Assembly: GCF_022655055.1 (NCBI RefSeq)
Contig: NZ_CP093384.1
Span: 806,001 to 870,000, forward strand
Direction of reading: 5' to 3'
Length of the DNA: 64,000 nucleotides
Source: Vagococcus sp. CY52-2
Lineage (GTDB): Bacteria > Bacillota > Bacilli > Lactobacillales > Vagococcaceae
In this document: positions 16,830 to 25,091 of the stretch, piece by piece
Layout of the letters: each line of letters begins with the position of its first letter
How positions within the stretch are numbered: the first letter of the stretch is position 1
Notes under the pieces: generated by a model
The model's input: only the letters and a program-made list of their open reading frames with translations
What the model was told of the DNA's origin: nothing
The model's database searches: none
Made by a program: the position numbers and the translations under genes

Positions 16830-17804
16830 CTATCTTATGATTAGTTTTTGAAGCACGTGACCTATCATTGCGACTATCATAGCAATTACGATTCCAATAA
16901 ATAATCCGATAAATCGGTTAGCAATCGAGATACCACTTGGGAAAATAACGAGTGCTGCATTCATGGCAGCAATCGAATTAACAACCGTTTTGTGTTGATA
17001 GTCAACTAAAAAGTAACTGATGAATCCTACTGTTAAAATAAAGACAATGGCATAAGGTGTTGGAATTAGTTTAACTAAAAACAAATAAAAGACAATCACG
17101 CCAAACGTTGTTCCAATAATGCGTTCGCGTGTTTTTTTGACCGTTTCACTGAAATGAATTTCAGTCAATGACATCGCCACAATACTAATCCAAAGTGGCT
17201 TAGGTGCATGGAGTAAAATCGCAATTGTCATCGCTATTGAGACACTTAACGTCATCTTGAACAAATAAAAAGGATGTGTTAGTGAGCGAGTGATTTGTTC
17301 TTTTAGTGTAAGTTGTGAGTTGCTTAAAGGTTGTTTTTTAGTTGATTTAGTAGCTAATACACTTAGTACAATACTTCCTACAAGCAAACAAATGATTCGG
17401 TTTAGTGCATTTGATGACTCTACAGGTGTTGCCTGACAGAATAAAAAATTTATTAAATAAGGGATTGAATACTGAAAAACAATGGGTTCAGCAGTTAATA
17501 ATAAAATCAGAAACGTAAACCCAGCGTAAATAACACATAAACCAAGTGGCCTATCATGTGGCAATTGGGATACGATCCCACCTAAAGGAAAGAGTAATAA
17601 GTTGGTGAGTGTCAGAACGCTATCTTTTACACCAAAATTAATTTTTGGAAACATTAAAAATCCAACACTTAACGCAACAATGGGAAGAAGATTTTCTTGA
17701 CCGAAAATCAGTGTAAATAGTAAGATAAAAAGTAAATTACTCGTATAATCAATCAAATTGTTATGAAAATTTTTTTGTATATGTGTGGTTAGTTTAGTTA
17801 GCAT
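16830..17804 (-). CDS. FUSC-family membrane transporter
   Basis: 324 residues with two blocks of hydrophobic helices (about 20-160 and 185-320) separated by a polar linker (K-S-T-K-K-Q-P-L-S-N-S-Q-L-T). The second block contains K-P-L-W-I-S-I-V-A-M-S-L-T and R-E-R-I-I-G-T-T-F-G-V-I, the pattern of fusaric-acid-resistance/aromatic-acid exporter proteins. Likely exports an aromatic or other toxic organic acid. Transcribed divergently from a MarR gene with a perfect palindrome between them, the usual repressor-exporter arrangement. Confidence 0.8.
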   Translation of the reverse strand: MLTKLTTHIQKNFHNNLIDYTSNLLFILLFTLIFGQENLLPIVALSVGFLMFPKINFGVKDSVLTLTNLLLFPLGGIVSQLPHDRPLGLCVIYAGFTFLILLLTAEPIVFQYSIPYLINFLFCQATPVESSNALNRIICLLVGSIVLSVLATKSTKKQPLSNSQLTLKEQITRSLTHPFYLFKMTLSVSIAMTIAILLHAPKPLWISIVAMSLTEIHFSETVKKTRERIIGTTFGVIVFYLFLVKLIPTPYAIVFILTVGFISYFLVDYQHKTVVNSIAAMNAALVIFPSGISIANRFIGLFIGIVIAMIVAMIGHVLQKLIIR

Positions 17805-17822
17805 GAATCAGTCATCTCCATT

Positions 17823-17850
17823 TTATTAGTACACAAATATGTACTAATAA
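17823..17850. promoter_or_regulatory. Palindromic operator between exporter and MarR genes
   Basis: Perfect 11-bp arms TTATTAGTACA / TGTACTAATAA with a 6-base spacer, 18 bases before the exporter start and 44 before marR. Size and place fit a MarR dimer site that can shut both divergent promoters. Confidence 0.75.
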
Positions 17851-17894
17851 GGTATCATGAAGAGGATAAAAAAGTCAATTTAGGAGGATGAAAA

Positions 17895-18320
17895 ATGGAT
17901 GATATTTCAAATAAATTACTAAAACTATTACCATATTGGCATTTTAATGTCGAAAGACGAATCAAACAAAAAAATGAACTGAATATTACGTATGAAAGTT
18001 ATTATTGTTTATTAGGACTCACAAAAGTCAACTCTCTTACGATGAAAGAAATAGCGACGGATTTTTATTTTGGGAAACAACAAACCACGCGCATTATTAA
18101 TCAATTACTCGAACACGGATTTGTTGAAAAAGTAGTGAGCCAACAAGATAAGCGTGTTACGCATGTTTCAATTACAGAAAACGGTAGAATGTATTTGCAA
18201 AAAAATCCATTCGATACCACAGATTTAAAAGAGGACTTGTCTCGTCGTTTAACTCAAAAAGATATGAAAGAATTTAATGAGAGTCTTGATGTCTTACTAA
18301 AAATTTTTAAAAAATTATAA
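17895..18320 (+). CDS. MarR family transcriptional regulator
   Basis: 141 residues, winged helix. T-M-K-E-I-A-T-D-F-Y-F-G-K-Q-Q-T-T-R-I-I-N-Q-L forms the helix-turn-helix (about residues 48-70), and Q-Q-D-K-R-V-T-H-V-S-I-T-E-N-G the wing. AGGAGG precedes the ATG. Divergent from the FUSC exporter; most simply a repressor of that exporter and of itself, relieved by the exported compound. Ligand unknown. Confidence 0.85.
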   Translation: MDDISNKLLKLLPYWHFNVERRIKQKNELNITYESYYCLLGLTKVNSLTMKEIATDFYFGKQQTTRIINQLLEHGFVEKVVSQQDKRVTHVSITENGRMYLQKNPFDTTDLKEDLSRRLTQKDMKEFNESLDVLLKIFKKL

Positions 18321-18416
18321 TGTTTGCATCAAAATATTTTTAATAGACTATTTAGATAAAGTTTACAAATAACTTGTGTTATAATATTTTGGTATATTGT
18401 TTAAGGGGGTGTTGAG

Positions 18417-18980
18417 ATGAAACAAGCGATTAGACAAGGTATATTGGCTAAATTAAAGCATCTAGCAACACAAGAAGATAAAAAACATGCCTTAGAAGAG
18501 GATATGCTGTCTCGTTTATATGAAACTGACCAGTGGAGACAAGCAAATGTGATTGCCACGACTTACCCAATGACGCATGAATTTAATACAATAAAATTGA
18601 TGAATCAAGCTTTTTTAGAAGGAAAAACGATTGTTATTCCGAAAACAAAAAAGCGTGGTGAGATGGATTTTTATGCCTATCATGATGACGTTGCGTTAGA
18701 ATTAACACCATTTGGCGTGTATGAGCCAGTGGGCAGTCAACTCTATGATAAAAAATCAATTGATTTGATGATTGTTCCAGGGGTGGGATTTACACAAGAA
18801 GGCAAACGTATAGGTTATGGCGGCGGATTTTATGACCGATATTTAACTGATTTTAAAGGTCATACCATTAGTTTGGTTTTTGATGAACAGTTATTAGAAG
18901 AATTAGAAATAGAAGAACATGATAAGTTAGTTGATGCATTAATTTGTGCACATAAGGGGGAACTTTATGAGGGAATATAA
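18417..18980 (+). CDS. 5-formyltetrahydrofolate cyclo-ligase
   Basis: Makes 5,10-methenyl-THF from 5-formyl-THF with ATP. 187 residues, family length. The C-terminal signature G-V-G-F-T-Q-E-G-K-R-I-G-Y-G-G-G-F-Y-D-R-Y is complete (about residues 122-142). GGGGGTG precedes the ATG. Its last 14 bases overlap the rhomboid gene, opening a co-directional run that continues through yqgQ, glucokinase and the rhodanese gene. Confidence 0.93.
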   Translation: MKQAIRQGILAKLKHLATQEDKKHALEEDMLSRLYETDQWRQANVIATTYPMTHEFNTIKLMNQAFLEGKTIVIPKTKKRGEMDFYAYHDDVALELTPFGVYEPVGSQLYDKKSIDLMIVPGVGFTQEGKRIGYGGGFYDRYLTDFKGHTISLVFDEQLLEELEIEEHDKLVDALICAHKGELYEGI

Positions 18981-19695
18981 TACAAGTTATTGGATGCATT
19001 TCAAAAGAGGCCCATACTTTACGTATACGTTTTTAGCCATTCAAATAGTGGTGTTTATTTTGATGGAACTTGTTGGTATAAAACAAGGGATTTATTCTGG
19101 ATCAGAAGATGTGGGAATATTATATCAATTTGGTGCTATGACCCATGCAGCCATTATTTTAGATGGCGAGTTTTGGCGACTTGTGACGCCTATTTTTGTC
19201 CACATTGGTTTTTTCCATTTATTATTAAATTCGTTGGGACTATATTTTGTAGGCCGTATTTTAGAGCCTTTAATTGGTCACACTCGATTTTTCCTTGTTT
19301 ATATGTTAAGTGGAATTTTTGGTAATTTATGGAGTTTTGCCTTTGGTTCATCTAATTCTATTTCAGCAGGAGCGAGTACGTCACTTTTTGGAATTTTTGC
19401 GGCATTTATTATTCTAGGTCAGATTTATAAACATCATCCTGGTATTAAATACATGTCACGCAATATGACTCTTCTTATACTCATGAATTTAGTTATGAAT
19501 TTATTTGATTCAGGTGTGGATATTATGGGGCATTTTGGTGGTGCATTAGGTGGATTACTTGTGATGATGGTCGTTGGCGTACCGTCTAGTCGATTAGGTT
19601 TTAATGAAAACATTGATTGGAAAAAGCGTGTGATAGCACTTGTTTTCTTCGTCGTATTGTTCGTAGGATGTTTTTATAAAGGATTTAGTAGATAA
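18967..19695 (+). CDS. Rhomboid family intramembrane serine protease
   Basis: 242 residues with several membrane helices. The catalytic serine is S137 in G-A-S-T-S-L-F-G and the histidine H189 in M-G-H-F-G-G-A-L-G-G; the W-R-L-V-T-P-I-F-V-H and H-L-L-L-N-S stretches are typical. ATG 18967 is chosen over an upstream in-frame start because the G-rich ribosome site lies just before it, inside the cyclo-ligase gene. Cleaves membrane proteins within or next to their membrane helices; substrates unknown. GluP of Bacillus has the same neighbours (yqgQ, glucokinase). Confidence 0.93.
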   Translation: MREYNTSYWMHFKRGPYFTYTFLAIQIVVFILMELVGIKQGIYSGSEDVGILYQFGAMTHAAIILDGEFWRLVTPIFVHIGFFHLLLNSLGLYFVGRILEPLIGHTRFFLVYMLSGIFGNLWSFAFGSSNSISAGASTSLFGIFAAFIILGQIYKHHPGIKYMSRNMTLLILMNLVMNLFDSGVDIMGHFGGALGGLLVMMVVGVPSSRLGFNENIDWKKRVIALVFFVVLFVGCFYKGFSR

Positions 19696-19765
19696 AATAA
19701 AAATAAATTCAGACGAGACTAGGAATATCTGGTACTTATCTGTATAATAAGGTCGGTAGTGAAAA

Positions 19766-19975
19766 TTGAGAACAATGTATGATGTACAACAGTTATTTAA
19801 ACGATTTGGTATCTTTATTTATGTTGGAAATAGATTATGGGATATTGAATTAATGATGATTGAATTAAAACAACTTGAAGAAGCCGGATTAATTGATAAA
19901 CAGGAATACGTAAAGGCGATGCTTGTTTTAAAACATGAACATCATCTTGAAGAAGATTATCAGGAGGGACAATAA
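19766..19975 (+). CDS. YqgQ family protein
   Basis: 69 residues, small helical protein. M-Y-D-V-Q-Q-L-F-K-R-F-G-I-F-I-Y-V-G-N-R and the following E-L-M-M-I-E-L-K-Q-L match the YqgQ family of unknown function, always next to glucokinase. I keep the TTG start at 19766 because it gives the N-terminus M-R-T-M-Y-D that lines up with the Bacillus protein as I remember it; ATG 19775 is the alternative. The stop shares its last base with the glucokinase ATG. Confidence 0.8.
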   Translation: MRTMYDVQQLFKRFGIFIYVGNRLWDIELMMIELKQLEEAGLIDKQEYVKAMLVLKHEHHLEEDYQEGQ

Positions 19976-20946
19976 TGAAAAATAAATTAATTGGAATTGA
20001 TTTGGGTGGAACAACAGCAAAATTAGCGATTTTAACTGAAGATGGTGACATCCAACAACGATGGAGTGTGGAAACAAATATTGAAGATGATGGAGCTCAT
20101 ATTGTTCCAAATATTATTGAGTCCATCAAACACAGACTAGATTTATATAACATGACAGCATCTGATTTTATCGGAATTGGTATGGGAACACCAGGAACAG
20201 TCGATAAAGAAAAAGGAACGGTGATTGGCGCCTATAATTTAAACTGGTCAACGCTTCAAGAAATAAAAAAACCAATGGAAGAAACATTTGGTATTCCGTT
20301 TGATTTAGACAATGATGCAAACGTTGCAGCACTTGGTGAACGATGGAAAGGTGCTGGAAACAATGCACCTGATGTGACATTCATTACGCTTGGAACAGGT
20401 GTAGGTGGCGGGATTATCGCAGAAGGGCAATTATTACATGGCGTAGCAGGGGCAGCTGGAGAAATTGGTCATTTAACAGTAGATCCAACAGGATTTGATT
20501 GCACATGTGGAAAAAAAGGATGCCTTGAAACTGTGGCATCAGCTACAGGTGTGGTTCGTTTAGCCAGAGAGTTAAGTGAAGAATACTCTGGTGATTCAAA
20601 ATTAAAAACAATGATTGATGATGGACAAGAAGTGACAAGTAAAGATGTATTTGACTTAGCTAAAGACAATGATCACTTTGCTTTATTAGTTGTGGATAAA
20701 GTGTGCTTCTATCTAGGTTTAGCCTGTGGTAATATTGGAAATATGCTTAACCCACAAGAGATTGTCATTGGTGGTGGTGTATCCGCAGCTGGAGATTTCT
20801 TATTAGAAAAAGTTCAAGATTATTTTGAAGAGTTTACATTCCCACAAGTCACAAAAAGTACTTCAATAAAATTAGCAGAGTTAGGAAACTCAGCTGGTGT
20901 GATTGGTGCAGCATCTCTTGCGTTAAAATTTAAAGAAGAAAAATAA
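19975..20946 (+). CDS. glcK: ROK family glucokinase
   Basis: Phosphorylates cytosolic glucose with ATP. 323 residues. N-terminal phosphate loop G-I-D-L-G-G-T-T-A-K at 6-15, D-N-D-A-N-V-A-A-L-G-E glucose-binding stretch, G-T-G-V-G-G-G-I, and the ROK zinc motif C-T-C-G-K-K-G-C-L-E are all present. Strong ribosome site AGGAGG within the end of yqgQ. Same order as in Bacillus and enterococci. Confidence 0.93.
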   Translation: MKNKLIGIDLGGTTAKLAILTEDGDIQQRWSVETNIEDDGAHIVPNIIESIKHRLDLYNMTASDFIGIGMGTPGTVDKEKGTVIGAYNLNWSTLQEIKKPMEETFGIPFDLDNDANVAALGERWKGAGNNAPDVTFITLGTGVGGGIIAEGQLLHGVAGAAGEIGHLTVDPTGFDCTCGKKGCLETVASATGVVRLARELSEEYSGDSKLKTMIDDGQEVTSKDVFDLAKDNDHFALLVVDKVCFYLGLACGNIGNMLNPQEIVIGGGVSAAGDFLLEKVQDYFEEFTFPQVTKSTSIKLAELGNSAGVIGAASLALKFKEEK

Positions 20947-20971
20947 TTAATTAAAGAAAGGTAAATGCCCT

Positions 20972-21373
20972 GTGAGTTTTTTTGCAACGTTAAATATTAT
21001 ATTACTTATTGTTATTATTGGTTATGGTTTATATAAATTATTCTTTTTTATTAAACGAAAGAGAGCAGCTGAGTGGATTGAACAAGACAAGTTTCAAGAA
21101 ACGATGAGAACAGCTCAAGTGATTGACGTCAGAGAAAAAGAAGATTACAATCGTGGGCATATTTTAGGAGCAAGAAGTGTTCCTTATACAATTGCTAGAG
21201 CTCATAAAGAATATTTATTGGCTATTCGTAAAGACGCTCCTGTGTATTTATATGACAATCGTACTAGTATGGCAATTTATATGGCTGGTTTACTAAAAAA
21301 AGAAGGATACAAAGATATCTATATCTTAAAAGGTGGCTATATGAATTGGACAGGTAAGACAAAGAAAAAATAA
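20972..21373 (+). CDS. Membrane-anchored rhodanese-like protein without catalytic cysteine
   Basis: 133 residues from GTG, after AAAGGT. One N-terminal membrane helix (about 5-27), then a rhodanese domain: V-I-D-V-R-E-K-E-D-Y-N-R-G-H-I-L-G-A-R-S-V-P is intact. Where active sulfurtransferases have a cysteine loop after the Y-L-Y strand, the sequence reads Y-L-Y-D-N-R-T-S-M-A, so the cysteine is an aspartate. The protein is therefore likely a binding or scaffold module, not a sulfurtransferase. Last gene before the terminator. Confidence 0.85.
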   Translation: MSFFATLNIILLIVIIGYGLYKLFFFIKRKRAAEWIEQDKFQETMRTAQVIDVREKEDYNRGHILGARSVPYTIARAHKEYLLAIRKDAPVYLYDNRTSMAIYMAGLLKKEGYKDIYILKGGYMNWTGKTKKK

Positions 21374-21379
21374 TTAAAA

Positions 21380-21407
21380 AAAGATGTCGGAAAGGTCCGA
21401 CATCTTT
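21380..21407. terminator. Bidirectional terminator
   Basis: Perfect 12-bp stem AAAGATGTCGGA / TCCGACATCTTT, loop AAGG, A run before and T run after; serves the glucokinase run and the convergent bile salt hydrolase-like gene. Confidence 0.9.
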
Positions 21408-21408
21408 T

Positions 21409-22383
21409 TTAATTGACTGAATGAATACTTGTTTTGGTTACTAATGGATAATGGATTAAATCTGAGGCGTCAAGGTCTTCATGATGCAAGTAAACGGCAC
21501 TAATTTGGCTATTATTATAGGTTTTATAGTAATAAATGCCTGTATCTGTATCACAACAAGAAGAATAGATAGTATATTCATAGTGTTCCTCGCCAACGTC
21601 GCATAACCCTTTTGTTTGCCACACAGAAGATAAAATATGGAAAAACTGATTGATATCTTCTTCCACAGTTTGAAATTTTAGGCTGTGTTCTTTAGTGAAG
21701 GTTGCACGAACAAAACGTGACATAGAGGATAAATCTCCTGGTAAACCAATTGCTCCCATACCATTACTGTAGATATCTAAATCTAGTTCTGGTGCAAATA
21801 AGTTCGCACTTGTTTTAGAAGATAAATGTCTGTAGTTGTTTAAATTAAATAGTTGAGTGGGAAATGGTGGATTGTTTGTCAAAACACCGACAGGATTGTC
21901 ATAGACATGTAAACCATCTCTATCAGACTCAACTGTTATAGCAGCATGTTTATCAGCAATGATCCAATGCAGTGGAGAGTTTGGAAACTCAGGACTGAAA
22001 GCCACATCAGTGATAATGAGATCATCTAAAAGTGATTTAACCTCATCAATGGTGGTACATTGAGACAACACATAAGGAATCAACTCAAAAGATGCGATAC
22101 TTTTTTCTGTCTTTTCGTCTGGTTGATAAAAAGCATTTTTAGGATAGTTCAATCCAGCGATACTCAAGCCTTTTTCATTGGTCGCATCAAAATAAAGTGG
22201 GTAGTTATCTGAAATTACAGCCATGCCAATCATCGCAAAATGAGAGGATAAAGTTTGCCCGTTTCTTAATTCAAACACGACATTTCTAGGTGTAATGACG
22301 ACTTCTTGATTAAATGTGTAATCTAAATCAAGGTTTCGTCCAAAATAATGATGGTTTCCATTAAAACTAACTGATGTACACAT
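21409..22383 (-). CDS. Choloylglycine hydrolase family protein (bile salt hydrolase-like)
   Basis: N-terminal nucleophile amidase of 324 residues, the usual size. The protein starts M-C-T, so C2 is exposed after methionine removal and acts as nucleophile. Other active-site residues are in place: R16 and D19 in G-R-N-L-D, N79 in G-L-N-Y-P, N170-N171 in T-N-N-P-P, and an arginine in S-M-S-R-F-V-R (223/226). No signal peptide: cytosolic. Splits conjugated bile salts or, less likely, penicillin V or N-acyl homoserine lactones. Single gene. Confidence 0.88.
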   Translation of the reverse strand: MCTSVSFNGNHHYFGRNLDLDYTFNQEVVITPRNVVFELRNGQTLSSHFAMIGMAVISDNYPLYFDATNEKGLSIAGLNYPKNAFYQPDEKTEKSIASFELIPYVLSQCTTIDEVKSLLDDLIITDVAFSPEFPNSPLHWIIADKHAAITVESDRDGLHVYDNPVGVLTNNPPFPTQLFNLNNYRHLSSKTSANLFAPELDLDIYSNGMGAIGLPGDLSSMSRFVRATFTKEHSLKFQTVEEDINQFFHILSSVWQTKGLCDVGEEHYEYTIYSSCCDTDTGIYYYKTYNNSQISAVYLHHEDLDASDLIHYPLVTKTSIHSVN

Positions 22384-22466
22384 ATTGTCATCTCCTAAAT
22401 AAAATATACTATGAGTATAATGCTAAAAATATTTATAACAATGAATTTTTTATGAAGATTTATTAA

Positions 22467-23045
22467 CTATTTTATTAATTGTTGGACGTGTTCTTTAAAA
22501 ACGGGAACAATATCTGATTGAAATTCTGGATGTTTGGCAAACCAACGAAAATTTAGTGGAGATGAGTGGACAATAGGGAAATAGGTTGGTAAGTATTCTT
22601 CATAAGCAAAAACTGTTTCGGTTAATGTTTTTTTCGCTTTATCTTTTAAATAATACTTTTGAGCATATGTCCCCATCAAAATAGTTAACTCAATGTTTGG
22701 CATGCAGTCAATTAAAGCTGGGTGCCATTTTGCAGTAAAATTCTTTCTAGGTGGTAAGTCACCATGAGTTGCTTTTCCTGGAAAATAAAAATCAAGTGGC
22801 AATACGGCAATTTGTTTTGAATTATAAAATATGTCGTCTGTTACACCCATCCATTCACGTAGTTTTGCACCACTTTTATCGCGAAAGACTTGTCCTTTTT
22901 CTTGCGTTCTAATACCAGGCGCTTGTCCAATTATTAAAATTTTTGCTTCAGGATAAGCCATAAAGATGGGTTGCCATCCTTTATCGGTAAATTCTTTATT
23001 CTCTGGGTCTGAGATGATTTCTTGTTTGATTTCTTCAATAGTCAT
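22467..23045 (-). CDS. Uracil-DNA glycosylase family protein
   Basis: 192 residues. I-I-G-Q-A-P-G-I-R-T with downstream G-V-F-R-D-like G-Q-V-F-R-D is the uracil-pocket motif of the UDG superfamily, and I-V-H-S-S-P-L-N-F-R-W near the C-terminus is the second (minor-groove) motif. A longer frame reaches 23081, but AAAGGAG lies 9 bases before ATG 23045. No family 4 iron-sulfur cysteine set is obvious, so I stop at the superfamily name; a base-excision role is likely. Confidence 0.82.
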   Translation of the reverse strand: MTIEEIKQEIISDPENKEFTDKGWQPIFMAYPEAKILIIGQAPGIRTQEKGQVFRDKSGAKLREWMGVTDDIFYNSKQIAVLPLDFYFPGKATHGDLPPRKNFTAKWHPALIDCMPNIELTILMGTYAQKYYLKDKAKKTLTETVFAYEEYLPTYFPIVHSSPLNFRWFAKHPEFQSDIVPVFKEHVQQLIK

Positions 23046-23076
23046 GTAAAAAACTCCTTTCGGTGGTAATAAAAAA

Positions 23077-23106
23077 ACCAAAAAATAACATTAGCTATTT
23101 TTTGGT
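23077..23106 (-). terminator. Terminator of the DUF3042 gene
   Basis: Perfect 11-bp stem ACCAAAAAATA / TATTTTTTGGT with an 8-base loop; on the minus strand it is followed by a T run. Confidence 0.8.
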
Positions 23107-23115
23107 CAAATAATA

Positions 23116-23283
23116 CTATCTTGCTCTACTTTTTCTCATTGCTTTTTTACGGTTATCTTCAATTAATTCTTCTTTTTCTTCGATTGGTTCAATTAGAACT
23201 TTTTTAACGCCTAAAGCCACACCTGTTAAAGCGGCTAAAGTGGTTGCAGTTCCTACTAAAAATCCTTTTGAAAATTTCTTCAT
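23116..23283 (-). CDS. DUF3042 family small protein
   Basis: 55 residues, starting at ATG 23283. M-K-K-F-S-K-G-F-L-V-G-T-A-T-T-L forms a short N-terminal hydrophobic helix, followed by V-K-K-V-L-I-E-P-I-E-E-K-E-E-L-I-E and a basic tail R-K-K-A-M-R-K-S-R-A-R. This is the DUF3042 pattern of lactic acid bacteria. GTGAGG lies just upstream. Function unknown; a membrane-bound helper is plausible. Own terminator follows. Confidence 0.85.
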   Translation of the reverse strand: MKKFSKGFLVGTATTLAALTGVALGVKKVLIEPIEEKEELIEDNRKKAMRKSRAR

Positions 23284-23416
23284 AGTACCTCACGTCCTTA
23301 TCTGAATTTATACCTTTATTATACGCATTTTATAATAAAAATCTAGTGATAAGGCATACAACATCTATTAATTTCATTTTAAAATGGTAAAATTGTATGT
23401 GAATGGAAGTGATAAA

Positions 23417-24142
23417 ATGATAAAAGTAATCGCACATAGAGGAAGTAAAGGAACGCATCCAGAAAACACACTACCGGCGTTTCAAGAAGCCATTGATGTA
23501 AAGGCAGATGGAATCGAATTAGATGTTCAGTTAACATGTGATGGTAAGTTGGTTGTGATTCATGATGAAAAATTAAACCGAACCACGAATGCAAAAGGGT
23601 GGGTAAAGGATTTAACTTTAGCAGAAATTAAAGAACTAGATGCAGGATCTTGGTTTGCTGAAGAATACAAAGATACAAGAATCCCAACATTAGAAGAAGT
23701 TTTAAATTTATTAAAACATAATCGGTTTAGTGGGTTGTTGAATATCGAATTAAAAACAGATAGAGTAGAATACTTAGGTATCGAACAAAAAGTGTTGCGA
23801 GCTTTGGAACAAGCTGACTTGTCTTGTACAGTTGTGTTATCTAGTTTTAATCGTGATACAGTGAGACGACTTAAAGCACTGGATGATACTTATGAAACAG
23901 CCTTTATTTCATTTGGAAATCAAAGAGATGTTGCATGGTTAGATAAACAACGAGGGATAAATAGTTTTCATCCAGATATTCGATGGTTGAAACGACATAT
24001 GGATCAAACGACAGACATTGAAACGATTAGACCGTGGACAGTGAATAAAGAAGCCGATATGCAATTTTGTATGAAGCACCATTTGGCAGGGATGTTCACA
24101 GATTTTCCTAAAAAAGCATTAGAGGTAAGAGATAATGGATAA
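23417..24142 (+). CDS. Glycerophosphodiester phosphodiesterase
   Basis: Hydrolyses glycerophosphodiesters to glycerol-3-phosphate and an alcohol. 241 residues. Catalytic elements: I-A-H-R-G-S at the start, H-P-E-N-T, E-L-D-V-Q for the metal, and V-V-I-H-D-E-K-L-N-R-T-T with the second histidine. ATG 23417 is preferred to an in-frame ATG 33 bases upstream because the catalytic domain begins immediately and GGAAGTG precedes it. No signal peptide, so cytosolic. Its 3' end overlaps miaA by 8 bases. Confidence 0.9.
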   Translation: MIKVIAHRGSKGTHPENTLPAFQEAIDVKADGIELDVQLTCDGKLVVIHDEKLNRTTNAKGWVKDLTLAEIKELDAGSWFAEEYKDTRIPTLEEVLNLLKHNRFSGLLNIELKTDRVEYLGIEQKVLRALEQADLSCTVVLSSFNRDTVRRLKALDDTYETAFISFGNQRDVAWLDKQRGINSFHPDIRWLKRHMDQTTDIETIRPWTVNKEADMQFCMKHHLAGMFTDFPKKALEVRDNG

Positions 24143-25091
24143 ACAAAAAGTTCTTGTTATCGTTGGGCCGACTGCAGTTGGAAAAACGGCTCTAGGAGTC
24201 AAACTAAGTCAACGCTTTAATGGCGAGGTTATTAGTGGGGATTCACTACAAGTTTACAAACAATTAGATATTGGCACAGCGAAAGTAACGACAGAAGAGA
24301 TGCAAGGTGTGCCACATCATTTAATTGACATTAAGGAACCAACAGAAACCTATTCCGCTCATGAATTTAAACGTCATGCAACAGAGTGTATAAATGAATT
24401 AGCCTTACAAAATAAATTGCCTATTATAGTAGGTGGCACAGGTCTTTACATTCAGTCGCTCCTTTATGATTTTCATTTAGGCTCATCAGAGGTAAGCGAT
24501 GAGGAAAAGAAAAGCCGTAAAAAGTGGGAAGAGTTTGCTGAAAACTTATCTAATGAAGAATTATGGCAAGAATTAGAAAAAATGGATAAAAAAGGGGCAG
24601 ATACTATTCACCCGAATAACCGAAAACGGGTGATACGTGCGTTGGAAGTGTTTGATTTAACGGGAAAAAGTATCAGTGAGCAACAACAGATTGATTTAAT
24701 GGATCTGTCAAAAAGTTCGTTTGATGTGAAACTGATTGGGTTAACCACTGATCGAGAAGTTTTGTATAATAGAATCAATCAGCGAGTTGACATCATGATG
24801 GATGAAGGCTTGTTAGATGAAGCCAAGATGGTCTACGAGTTAGATTGCCCACAAGCAAGTCAAGGCATTGGCTACAAAGAATTTTTTCCTTATTTTGAAG
24901 GAAAGTGTTCACTGGAAAAATCAGTGGAGGAAGTGAAACAACATTCAAGACAGTATGCTAAACGCCAATTGACTTGGTTTAGAAATCGAATGCCTGTTGA
25001 GTGGTGGGATATTGTTTTAGAGGAGACCAATATGAGTAAACTAGAAGAGGATGTTTCTAAGTGGTTGGATAAGAAAGAAGGAATGACATGA
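24135..25091 (+). CDS. miaA: tRNA dimethylallyltransferase
   Basis: Adds a dimethylallyl group to A37 of tRNAs that read UNN codons. 318 residues. Walker A V-G-P-T-A-V-G-K-T-A at 9-18, D-S-L-Q-V-Y-K (about 37-43), G-G-T-G-L-Y-I and the C-terminal R-Q-Y-A-K-R-Q-L-T-W-F-R-N-R stretch are all typical. Coupled by overlaps to the phosphodiesterase before it and hflX after it. Confidence 0.95.
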   Translation: MDKQKVLVIVGPTAVGKTALGVKLSQRFNGEVISGDSLQVYKQLDIGTAKVTTEEMQGVPHHLIDIKEPTETYSAHEFKRHATECINELALQNKLPIIVGGTGLYIQSLLYDFHLGSSEVSDEEKKSRKKWEEFAENLSNEELWQELEKMDKKGADTIHPNNRKRVIRALEVFDLTGKSISEQQQIDLMDLSKSSFDVKLIGLTTDREVLYNRINQRVDIMMDEGLLDEAKMVYELDCPQASQGIGYKEFFPYFEGKCSLEKSVEEVKQHSRQYAKRQLTWFRNRMPVEWWDIVLEETNMSKLEEDVSKWLDKKEGMT

